From Armatimonadota bacterium (GTDB taxonomy: Bacteria > Sysuimicrobiota > Sysuimicrobiia > Sysuimicrobiales > Humicultoraceae), in the NCBI GenBank assembly GCA_016199305.1, contig JACQGZ010000190.1, forward strand, positions 1-5,107: a stretch of 5,107 nt of DNA, in the 5' to 3' direction. Positions 1 through 5,107 of this stretch are shown here, piece by piece. The translations under genes and the position numbers were made by a program. Below the pieces are notes generated by a model that worked only from the letters and a program-made list of their open reading frames with translations, was not told where the DNA came from and did not search any database. Every line of letters begins with the position of its first letter. The stretch's first letter is position 1.

Positions 1-341
1 GCGCGGCCGAGTACGCGGAGCGGGCCGCGGCGGGCGGCGACGACACCGACCAGATCACGAAGGGTACCCACATGGCCACCCTGGCCAAGGTGCGCGCCGC
101 TCAGGGCCGGGGCGCGGAGGCCGAGGCGCTCTTCCGCGACAGCCTGGAGATCCTGGAGGCCAACGAGTACCGCATCGACCTGGCCCTCGCGCTCCTGCGC
201 TACGGGGAGGCGCTGCTGATCCTCGGCGAGGGGGTTCGGGCGCGGCCGGTCCTGGAGCGGGCGCGCGATCTCTTCGCCCAGATGGGCGCGACCCGCTTTG
301 TCGCCGAGATCGCGTCGCGGCTGGAGATGGTCCCCACGTGA
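1..341 (+). CDS. TPR-repeat protein, C-terminal end (partial)
   Basis: The reading frame is open from base 3 at the window edge to a TGA at 339-341, so this is the last ~112 residues of a larger protein. An internal ATG at 72 is not needed, because similar helical sequence continues upstream of it. The visible part is alanine-, leucine- and arginine-rich amphipathic helix pairs in TPR style (pattern A..L.A.GR..EAEALFR.SLEI, then LALALLRYGEALLILGEG.RA, then a closing helix with LFAQMGA). Ends of this kind are common in large signalling proteins with an AAA/NB-ARC ATPase or an adenylate cyclase domain followed by TPRs, but no catalytic part lies in the window. The stop overlaps the GTG start of the next gene by 4 bases (GTGA), suggesting translational coupling. 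TPR nature is fairly sure; the whole-protein function is unknown. Confidence 0.75.
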   Translation, partial: AAEYAERAAAGGDDTDQITKGTHMATLAKVRAAQGRGAEAEALFRDSLEILEANEYRIDLALALLRYGEALLILGEGVRARPVLERARDLFAQMGATRFVAEIASRLEMVPT

Positions 342-1114
342 GCGCGGCGCACCCGGGGCGCGCCCTCATCCTGATCCCGCTGTTCAATGAGGAGACCACC
401 GTCGCCGGCGTCCTGACAGAGGTCCGGCGGGCGGCGCCGCAGGCGGACATCCTGGTCGTCAACGATGGGTCCACCGACCGGTCCGGGCCGATCCTGGAGG
501 CGGAGGCGGCGCGCGATCCGCGCCTCCGCGTGATCACGCACCCGGACAACCTGGGCTACGGGCAGGCCCTGATCGATGGGTTTGCCGAGGCGGTGGCGCG
601 CGGCTACGACGCCGTGGTGACCATCGACTGCGACGCGCAGCACGAGCCCGGGCAGATCCCGCCCTTTCTCGAATCCCTGGCCCACGCCGACATCGTCTCC
701 GGCAGCCGCTACCTCGATCCGGCATCCGGCGGCGATGTGGCGCCGGCGGACCGCCTGGCGATCAACCGCGAGACCACCGCGCGGCTGAGAGAGGTGACCG
801 GGTATCTCCTGACCGACGCCTGGTGCGGCTTCAAGGCCTACCGGATCGAGGCGCTGCGGCGCATGCACCTGACCGAACCGGGCTACGGGCTGCCCCTGCA
901 GGTGTGGGTGCAGGCGGCCCGCCTCGGACTGCGTGTGCAGGAACTCCCCGTGCCACGGATCTACAAGAACCCGGAGCGCCGGTTCTGGGGCGGGCTGGAT
1001 GACGCCGACGAGCGACGCCGCTACTATCGGGACGTGCTGGAGCGGGAGCTCGCCCGCACCGGCCCCCCGAAGCCGGGGGAGGGGAGGGCGGCGTGGCGCG
1101 CATCCTCGCGATAG
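338..1114 (+). CDS. Family 2 glycosyltransferase (DPM/DPG synthase-like, soluble)
   Basis: A 258-residue protein with a GT-A fold glycosyltransferase 2 pattern. The N-terminal strand ALILIPLFNEE (residues 9-19) is followed by the nucleotide-binding VVNDGSTD (40-47), the metal-binding DxD in DCDAQHEP (97-104), SGSRY (121-125) and DAWCGFKAY (160-168). These are typical of polyprenyl-phosphate sugar transferases and relatives. No membrane segment follows the catalytic domain, so it should act in the cytoplasm or at the membrane surface. The tail (about 210-245) is charged and aromatic (RRFWGGLDDADERRRYY) and is not part of the core fold. The GTG start at 338 gives the classic 4-base overlap with the preceding stop, and the core motif starts directly after it. 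The 3' end overlaps the deacetylase gene by 22 bases. Neighbours suggest it makes a glycoside that the deacetylase then works on; donor and acceptor cannot be read from sequence. Confidence 0.9.
   Translation: MSAAHPGRALILIPLFNEETTVAGVLTEVRRAAPQADILVVNDGSTDRSGPILEAEAARDPRLRVITHPDNLGYGQALIDGFAEAVARGYDAVVTIDCDAQHEPGQIPPFLESLAHADIVSGSRYLDPASGGDVAPADRLAINRETTARLREVTGYLLTDAWCGFKAYRIEALRRMHLTEPGYGLPLQVWVQAARLGLRVQELPVPRIYKNPERRFWGGLDDADERRRYYRDVLERELARTGPPKPGEGRAAWRASSR
1063..1079 (+). promoter_or_regulatory. Possible coupling hairpin covering the deacetylase SD
   Basis: CCCCC at 1063-1067 can pair with GGGGG at 1075-1079 around a 7-base loop. The right arm runs into the purine-rich SD of the deacetylase gene (GGAGGGGAGGG, 1078-1088; start GTG at 1093). 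The stem lies inside the end of the glycosyltransferase reading frame, so ribosomes finishing that gene would open it. This would tie deacetylase translation to glycosyltransferase translation. In such GC-rich DNA a 5-bp GC stem can easily arise by chance, so the regulatory role is a guess; the SD itself is clear. Confidence 0.3.
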
Positions 1115-1776
1115 GGCCGCACCCGGACGATGTCGAGATTGGCATGGGAGGAGCCGTCGTCACCCTGCTCCGGCAGGGGCACGAGGTGGTTCTCTGCGAC
1201 CTGAGCAACGGCGAGCCCACCCCCCGGGGCACCCCGGAGCGCCGCGCGGAAGAGGCGGCGGCCGCGGCCCGGATCCTGGGCGTCTCCCGGCGGATCACCC
1301 TCCCGCTGCCCAACCGCGAACTGGCCGACACCGTCGAGAACCGGAGGATGGTCGCGGAGGTGATCCGCGAGATCCGCCCCGACCTGCTCTTCATCCCCTA
1401 CTGGATCGACGCGCACCCCGATCACGTCGCCGCCAGCGCCCTGGCCGAGGCGGCGCGCTTCTACTCCAAACTGAGCAAGACCTCGATGCGCGGCGAGCCC
1501 CACTACCCCCGTCAGGTCTTTCACTTCGTCTGTTCGCATTATGACCTCCACGTCAAGCCGACCTTCATCCTGGACATCAGCGAGGCCTTCGAGCCCAAGG
1601 TGCAGGCGGTGGCCGCCTACACCTCCCAGTTCGGTGAGGGCCCCGGGGAGACGCATATCGTGGATGACCTCCGGCGAGTCAACGGCTATTGGGGGTATTT
1701 GATCGGCCGGGCGTACGGCGAGCCCTTCATCTGTCGCGAGGAACTCGGGCTGTCCGCCCTGGACGCCGTGCTCTAG
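1093..1776 (+). CDS. bshB1: PIG-L/LmbE zinc N-deacetylase, BshB1-like
   Basis: A 227-residue protein, the usual size for BshB1. It starts at once with the family signature AIGPHPDDVEIGMGG (residues 6-20), which gives zinc ligands H10 and D13 and the likely general base D12. The second signature HPDH lies at 108-111 and contributes the third zinc ligand. AAYTSQF, in the second half, matches the region where BshB1 enzymes have AY.SQF. In bacillithiol synthesis BshB removes the acetyl group from GlcNAc-malate to give GlcN-malate; relatives work on GlcNAc-inositol or other GlcNAc conjugates. GTG at 1093 is chosen because it follows a strong SD (1078-1088) and directly precedes the conserved first strand. 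It overlaps the glycosyltransferase gene by 22 bases and is 15 bases from the BshC-like gene. The deacetylase family is near certain. The exact substrate is open, because the neighbouring glycosyltransferase is not a BshA. Confidence 0.88.
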   Translation: MARILAIGPHPDDVEIGMGGAVVTLLRQGHEVVLCDLSNGEPTPRGTPERRAEEAAAAARILGVSRRITLPLPNRELADTVENRRMVAEVIREIRPDLLFIPYWIDAHPDHVAASALAEAARFYSKLSKTSMRGEPHYPRQVFHFVCSHYDLHVKPTFILDISEAFEPKVQAVAAYTSQFGEGPGETHIVDDLRRVNGYWGYLIGRAYGEPFICREELGLSALDAVL

Positions 1777-1791
1777 AGGACGGGCGCGGGG

Positions 1792-3324
1792 GTGATCGAC
1801 CTTCCTCTCGAGATCCCGGAGCGTTCCGGCGAGGTCCTCCTCGCCCCGCGGCATCGCGATCTGTTTGACCTCGCCCGGGCGAACCGGGCCTCCCTGGAGG
1901 CGGCCCGCGCGCCCATCATCGGGATGCCCCTCGGGGAATGGCGCGCCAGCGGGCGCGCGGAGGTTCTTCCCCTGGCTCGGCGCTACACGGCCGCGCTCGG
2001 CGTGGGGCCGGTCGAAGAGGGCGAGCTGCTCCTGGCCACCGGACACCAGCCGGTCTTCCCCCATCCGGGCATCTGGGTGAAGTACCTCCTCCTCGACCGC
2101 CTCGCCCGCAAAGGACACACCGGACTGGCCGTGAGCGTGGACAGCGACGCGATGGAGGAGGCCGGCGCCGACATTCCCACCCACCCCTTCGCCTTCCTGG
2201 AGCGGCGCCGCGAGAGGCTGCGGCGCGCCGGGCCCGAAGAGCCGTATGAGGTCCACCCCGCGCCCACACCGGAGGAGTGGGAGGACTTCCTGGGGCGGGT
2301 GGACCGGGACCTGCGGACGGTGCGCGACGCGCAGGTGCGCGCGCCCTGGGAGTCCTTCCGGCGGATGGCGCGCCCGGCGGTGGAGACCTTCGCCGCCTTT
2401 CTCACCGTGCTCCGCCGGCGCCACGAGGGGCCCCGCCGGCTCCTGGATCTCCCCGTCTCTCTCGTCGCGGAGACCCAGGCGTTTCGCGCCTTCTTCCTGC
2501 ACATCGCCCGGGAGGCCGCGCGCTTTTTGGCCGTGCACAACCGCTATCTGGGCGCCTACCGGGTGGAGCAACGCATCCGCACCGAGGCGCAGCCCTTTCC
2601 CGACCTCGAGGCGGCGGGCGACCGCGTGGAACTGCCTTTCTGGACGGTAGCAAACGGGCGGCGGCAGCGGCTCCTGCTCGATGTGGGCCGGCAGACCCTC
2701 TCGACCCCTGAAGGCCCGATGGGTCCGCTCCCCGCCGATCCCGTGGACCCGGCGTTCTCCGCGCTGCGGCTCCGTCCAAGGGCGTTGACGCTCACGGCGT
2801 TCCTGCGCGTGCTGCTGTGCGACCTCTTTCTCCACGGAGTCAGCGGGGCGCGCTATGATCGCGTGACCGATGCCGTGATCGCGGAGTTCCTGGAGCTTCG
2901 TCCGCCGGCCTACGCCGCCGCCTCGGCCACCCTGCACCTGCCCTTCGTGGCGGCGACCGATCCGGCGGCCGAGCGCGCGGCCCTGGCGCAGCAGATCCAG
3001 GAGGCGCGCCACAACCCGGAGCGGGTCCTGCGAGATCCCACGCCGGCCCAGCAGGCGCTCGTCGACGAGAAGTGGCGCCTCATCCGGCGGCTGGAGGAGG
3101 CCGCGCTCACCCGCGCGGACCGCCGCGCGGTGACGCACCGCATTCGCGAGATCAACGAACGGCTGCGCGCCGCCCTGACCGGCCCTCTGGTCGAGATGGA
3201 GGCGGCCCACGCCGCCCTCGAGGAGGGAAGCGGGCCGGGGGATGCCGCCACCTACCGGGGGTATCCGTTCTTCCTGTTCGCGCCGGAGGCGATGGAGCCA
3301 CTGGTGGCGGCGATGCTTGGCTGA
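1792..3324 (+). CDS. BshC-like protein (possible amino-acid-adding enzyme)
   Basis: A 510-residue protein, close to the ~540 of BshC. Residues 83-95 read TGHQPVFPHPGIW, aligning in idea with the TGQQ...GP.YT.YK motif of BshC, a Rossmann-like core. SVDSD (115-119) sits where BshC has its acidic GEDHD stretch. HGVSGARYD (348-356) precedes a short SATLHLPF segment. Residues ~393-480 are long charged helices, probably a coiled coil as in the BshC C-terminal half. The end has RGYPFFLFAPEAM. BshC joins cysteine to GlcN-malate; this protein may attach cysteine or another amino acid to the amine freed by the upstream deacetylase. Homology rests on motifs, length and context only, and the family may be a separate uncharacterised one. 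GTG 1792 is used, with AGAGGA (1775-1780) as a modest SD overlapping the upstream stop. No signal peptide or membrane segment is seen. Confidence 0.62.
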   Translation: MIDLPLEIPERSGEVLLAPRHRDLFDLARANRASLEAARAPIIGMPLGEWRASGRAEVLPLARRYTAALGVGPVEEGELLLATGHQPVFPHPGIWVKYLLLDRLARKGHTGLAVSVDSDAMEEAGADIPTHPFAFLERRRERLRRAGPEEPYEVHPAPTPEEWEDFLGRVDRDLRTVRDAQVRAPWESFRRMARPAVETFAAFLTVLRRRHEGPRRLLDLPVSLVAETQAFRAFFLHIAREAARFLAVHNRYLGAYRVEQRIRTEAQPFPDLEAAGDRVELPFWTVANGRRQRLLLDVGRQTLSTPEGPMGPLPADPVDPAFSALRLRPRALTLTAFLRVLLCDLFLHGVSGARYDRVTDAVIAEFLELRPPAYAAASATLHLPFVAATDPAAERAALAQQIQEARHNPERVLRDPTPAQQALVDEKWRLIRRLEEAALTRADRRAVTHRIREINERLRAALTGPLVEMEAAHAALEEGSGPGDAATYRGYPFFLFAPEAMEPLVAAMLG

Positions 3325-3338
3325 AGATCAGTTGGGGT
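3324..3338 (+). repeat. 15-bp direct repeat, copy 1
   Basis: AAGATCAGTTGGGGT occurs here and again, identically, at 3879-3893. This copy begins on the last base of the BshC-like stop codon and lies 57 bases before the peroxiredoxin start. Both copies are in the only two intergenic gaps longer than 20 bases, each downstream of one gene and upstream of the next on the same strand. It may be an operator, a promoter part, or a fragment of a genome-wide intergenic repeat. The identity is seen directly; the role is unknown. Confidence 0.7.
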
Positions 3339-3346
3339 GCCGGGGT

Positions 3347-3376
3347 CCCCAGAGGTTCGATCTCGAAGCTCTGGGG
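3347..3376 (+). promoter_or_regulatory. Strong hairpin before the peroxiredoxin SD
   Basis: CCCCAGAG (3347-3354) pairs perfectly with CTCTGGGG (3369-3376). After a G/G mismatch the helix continues with TTCG (3356-3359) against CGAA (3364-3367), closing a 4-base loop. This makes about 12 base pairs. No T-run follows, so it is not a standard Rho-independent terminator. The SD AAGGAGGGG (3382-3390) begins only 5 bases after the stem. It could protect the 5' end of a processed bcp transcript, pause RNA polymerase, or end the upstream transcript weakly. The structure is well supported; its role is inferred. Confidence 0.5.
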
Positions 3377-3381
3377 TGGTT

Positions 3382-3390
3382 AAGGAGGGG
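3382..3390 (+). promoter_or_regulatory. Strong SD of the peroxiredoxin gene
   Basis: AAGGAGGGG ends 5 bases before the ATG at 3396, nearly ideal in sequence and spacing. It fixes the start of bcp and suggests efficient translation. Confidence 0.8.
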
Positions 3391-3395
3391 GGACG

Positions 3396-3857
3396 ATGAT
3401 CGAAGAGGGGAAGGCTGCGCCGGAGTTCGCGCTGGCCGACGCCGGTGGACGCACCGTGAGGTTGAGCAATTTTCGGGGCAAGACGGTCGTGCTCTACTTC
3501 TACCCCAAGGACGATACGCCCGGCTGTACCACCGAGGCCTGCGCATTTCGCGACGACCACGCCGCCTACGGCGACCGGGACGCGGTGATCATCGGCATCA
3601 GTCCCGACGACGTCGCCTCCCATGCGAAGTTCGCGGAGAAGTACGACCTGCCGTTCCTCTTGCTGGCCGACCCCAATCACGCGGTGGCCGAGGCCTACGG
3701 CGTCTGGAAGGAGAAGGTCAACTACGGCAAGACCTACTGGGGGATCGAGCGCACGACCGTGGTGATCGACCCGCGCGGCCGCATCCGGCGCATCTTCCGG
3801 CGGGTCAAGCCGGCGGGGCACAGCCGCGAGATCCTGGAGGCCCTGGCTGCGCCGTGA
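3396..3857 (+). CDS. bcp: Thioredoxin-dependent peroxiredoxin, Bcp/PrxQ type
   Basis: A 153-residue cytoplasmic protein, the standard length for Bcp. It begins with EGKAAPEFAL and has YPKDDTPGCTTEAC at 36-49, giving the peroxidatic cysteine C44 within P-G-C-T and the resolving cysteine C49 five residues later, the arrangement of atypical 2-Cys Bcp enzymes. The motif ends with FRD (51-53). The active-site arginine is R119 in GIERTT, followed by VVIDPRGRI. It reduces hydrogen peroxide and organic hydroperoxides, taking electrons from thioredoxin or a low-molecular-weight thiol. ATG 3396 is set by a strong SD. It follows the BshC-like gene by 71 bases with a repeat and hairpin between, so it may have its own expression control. 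A link to a small thiol made by the upstream cassette is plausible but not shown. Confidence 0.96.
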   Translation: MIEEGKAAPEFALADAGGRTVRLSNFRGKTVVLYFYPKDDTPGCTTEACAFRDDHAAYGDRDAVIIGISPDDVASHAKFAEKYDLPFLLLADPNHAVAEAYGVWKEKVNYGKTYWGIERTTVVIDPRGRIRRIFRRVKPAGHSREILEALAAP

Positions 3858-3878
3858 CCAGGGGCGCCGGCGAGAGCC

Positions 3879-3893
3879 AAGATCAGTTGGGGT
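3879..3893 (+). repeat. 15-bp direct repeat, copy 2
   Basis: Second exact copy of AAGATCAGTTGGGGT, 21 bases after the peroxiredoxin stop and 45 bases before the cytochrome ATG. Here an AAAGGAGGT SD-like sequence follows almost immediately. In copy 1 the SD comes 43 bases later, with the hairpin in between. Confidence 0.7.
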
Positions 3894-3895
3894 TG

Positions 3896-3904
3896 AAAGG
3901 AGGT
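3896..3904 (+). promoter_or_regulatory. Strong SD without a standard start at normal spacing
   Basis: AAAGGAGGT is a near-perfect SD, yet the only ATG for the cytochrome is at 3939, 34 bases further on. Seven bases after the SD lies GTC (3912-3914), in frame with the cytochrome and with no stop between. GTG at 3917 opens only a three-codon frame (ends TAA 3926-3928). It may be a ribosome standby site, a relic of an earlier start, or the SD of a tiny leader. Confidence 0.45.
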
Positions 3905-3938
3905 CGCCGCCGTCAGGTGGAACGCTAAAAGAGATCTG

Positions 3939-4847
3939 ATGCGCGGTCCGTCCGTCCCCCTGCTCATCATCGGCGTCCTCCTGCTGGCGGCCTGTCAGCC
4001 GACCGTGGGCCTCTCTCCGCGCATCCGTCCGCTCGCCGACGTGTCGGTGGAAACCGAACCGCTGATCGCCGACGAGGCGGGGCGGCCGCTGGTGCCGTCG
4101 GCACTGGAGGGGCGCGCGGTCTTCGAACGGATCTGTGCCCAGTGCCACGGGGTGGAAGGAGTGGGCGACGGCCCGCTGGCCAAGTTCCTGAAGGCCCCGC
4201 AGAAGAACCCGTTCACCGATACGATGCGCCTGCTCGGATTGCAGGTGAAGGGGGCAGACCTGCCGTCGCGGCCGGCCAACTTCCACAACCTGGTGCAGAT
4301 GCGGCTGAACAGTCCCTTCAGCATGTACGAAACCATCACCCTGGGACGGGCGCACACCGCCATGCCGGCCTTCGGGCCCCGCCCCGCCTACGGGGCCAAC
4401 CGCGGGAGCCCCATCCTGACCGACGCGCAGCGGTGGAACGTGCTGTTCTACGAGTGGACCTTCGCCACGTCGCCGCAGACCCTGGCCCTGGGCCGGTCCC
4501 TCTATGAGGGGCGGACGCTGCCGGTGACCGTGGAAGGGCTGGGGCAGATCCGGACGACCTGCGCCGGGTGCCACGGCGCCCGGGGGGATGGCCGCGGCGG
4601 GGAGTTCAGCCAGGTGATCGGCCGGAACCTCTGGGGGTGGAACCTGGGGCAGGGGGTCGGGATCTTTGCCGACCGGGACTTCATGGCCAAGCGCAAGCCG
4701 ACAGAGCTCTACGCCCGGATCGCCGACGGGCACGGGCTGATGCCGGGCTACAAACAGCAGCTGACCGTGGACGAGATCTGGGCGCTGGTGGACTACCTCT
4801 GGACCTTCGGCTATATCTATACGCCGCCGCGCGGCCAGCAGCCTTGA
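3939..4847 (+). CDS. Lipid-anchored diheme cytochrome c
   Basis: A 302-residue exported protein. Residues 1-19 form a lipoprotein signal peptide: R2, a hydrophobic stretch PLLIIGVLLL, then lipobox L16-A17-A18-C19, so the mature protein is anchored by a lipid on C19. Two class I cytochrome c domains follow. The first has CAQCH at 66-70 with likely axial M142 in HTAMPAFG. The second has CAGCH at 208-212 with likely axial M268 in GLMPGYK. The first domain carries a long stretch between heme motif and methionine (about 75-135, including PANFHN). It should transfer electrons in the periplasm or on the outer face of the membrane; its partners are not in view. ATG 3939 is the only usable start but has only a weak AAAAGAG SD; a strong SD lies farther upstream. 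It follows bcp by 81 bases and converges with the next gene. It is not obviously related in function to the thiol cassette. Confidence 0.92.
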   Translation: MRGPSVPLLIIGVLLLAACQPTVGLSPRIRPLADVSVETEPLIADEAGRPLVPSALEGRAVFERICAQCHGVEGVGDGPLAKFLKAPQKNPFTDTMRLLGLQVKGADLPSRPANFHNLVQMRLNSPFSMYETITLGRAHTAMPAFGPRPAYGANRGSPILTDAQRWNVLFYEWTFATSPQTLALGRSLYEGRTLPVTVEGLGQIRTTCAGCHGARGDGRGGEFSQVIGRNLWGWNLGQGVGIFADRDFMAKRKPTELYARIADGHGLMPGYKQQLTVDEIWALVDYLWTFGYIYTPPRGQQP

Positions 4848-4860
4848 TTCGCCCAGCGGT

Positions 4861-5107
4861 TCATCCGTACACTGAATTCGGGTGGTGAGGGTGGCGACCG
4901 AGCAGCGCCTCGATCTGGTCTTGGATCAACCGCATGTGCTCCGAAGCGGTTTCGGACCACGCGTCGGTCATGGGAAACACCTCGGCGTTCCGGCCAAGCA
5001 TGAGATCGAATTCCGCGGCCTCTTTTCGCCCCAATTCTCGGTAGGCGAGGCCCAGCGAGTGATGGGATATTTTTGAGTTTGAGTCCAACTGGAGTGCCTT
5101 CTTCAGC
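4861..5107 (-). CDS. TPR-repeat protein, C-terminal end (partial)
   Basis: Minus-strand frame open from the window edge to a TGA (4863-4861), giving the last ~81 residues of a protein that begins outside the window. The start of the visible part is a TPR-like helix pair: LKKALQLDSNSK, then HHSLGLAYRELGRKEAAE (roughly residues 13-30 of the visible part), with the typical L-G-x-A-Y and A-A positions. It ends in a non-repeat tail with FPMTDAW and a final helix EHMRLIQDQIEALL. TPRs mediate protein contacts; no specific function is readable. It runs tail-to-tail with the cytochrome gene, 13 bases apart, and no clear terminator is seen between them. By counting, 4921-5100 is about 52-60% GC, well below the rest of the window. 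A TTG at 5088 could be mistaken for its start, but the TPR helix continues upstream of it. Overlapping plus-strand frames here look like shadows. Confidence 0.72.
   Translation of the reverse strand, partial: LKKALQLDSNSKISHHSLGLAYRELGRKEAAEFDLMLGRNAEVFPMTDAWSETASEHMRLIQDQIEALLGRHPHHPNSVYG

Noticed and set aside
1024..3210. 728-codon open frame on the minus strand
   Set aside because: It is antisense to the deacetylase and BshC-like genes, both with recognisable motifs. Its translation is low-complexity G/R/H-rich with no family pattern, the usual shadow in very GC-rich DNA.
3352..3364. GAGGTTCGATCTC resembling a tRNA T-arm
   Set aside because: No anticodon arm, D-arm or acceptor stem fits around it; it is better explained by the hairpin.
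3841..3863. CCCTGG/CCAGGG hairpin over the bcp stop codon as a terminator
   Set aside because: Only 6 bp with an 11-base loop and no T-run, so it is too weak to call.
3242..3928. 228-codon plus-strand frame spanning bcp
   Set aside because: Out of frame with Bcp, arginine/glycine-rich, and it crosses the end of the BshC-like gene and both intergenic gaps.
3893..3930. TTGAAA with CTAAAA as a sigma-70 promoter for the cytochrome
   Set aside because: Spacing is about 26 bases, far from the usual 16-18, and the -10 match is poor.
3252..4733. 493-codon open frame on the minus strand
   Set aside because: Lies opposite the peroxiredoxin and cytochrome genes, whose catalytic and heme motifs are unmistakable; no coherent protein pattern in the antisense frame.
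4882..5076. Plus-strand frame opposite the last TPR gene
   Set aside because: No family pattern, while the minus strand shows a clear TPR helix pair.

Overview
This is a GC-rich stretch (around 70% by eye) of bacterial chromosome. It is densely packed, with overlapping genes, GTG starts and strong Shine-Dalgarno (SD) sequences. No phage, transposon, CRISPR or RNA gene was seen. The gene content would fit an uncultured high-GC soil, sediment or hot-environment lineage with lipid-anchored cytochromes and bacillithiol-type enzymes. The taxon cannot be fixed from this window.

Layout, left to right. (1) 1-341 (+): C-terminal end of a TPR-rich protein. Its stop overlaps the next start by 4 bases. 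(2) 338-1114 (+): soluble family 2 glycosyltransferase. (3) 1093-1776 (+): LmbE/PIG-L zinc deacetylase of the BshB1 type, overlapping the glycosyltransferase by 22 bases. (4) 1792-3324 (+): a 510-residue protein that looks like a distant relative of BshC, the cysteine-adding enzyme of bacillithiol synthesis. Genes 1 to 4 are tightly coupled and probably form one transcript. (5) 3396-3857 (+): Bcp-type peroxiredoxin. (6) 3939-4847 (+): lipid-anchored diheme cytochrome c. (7) 4861-5107 (-): C-terminal end of another TPR protein. It converges on the cytochrome gene and is clearly less GC-rich.

The most interesting part is the glycosyltransferase / BshB1-like deacetylase / BshC-like cassette. Classical bacillithiol synthesis uses BshA (a GT4 glycosyltransferase), BshB and BshC. 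Here a GT2 enzyme sits where BshA would be expected, and the third protein is very divergent from BshC. A thiol peroxidase gene follows. The set could make a bacillithiol-like or other amino-sugar conjugate that has not been described. This is inference from gene order and motifs.

A second point is a perfect 15-base direct repeat placed once before the peroxiredoxin gene and once before the cytochrome gene. In the first gap it is followed by a strong RNA hairpin ending just before the SD. In the second gap it is followed by a strong SD with no start codon at the right distance.
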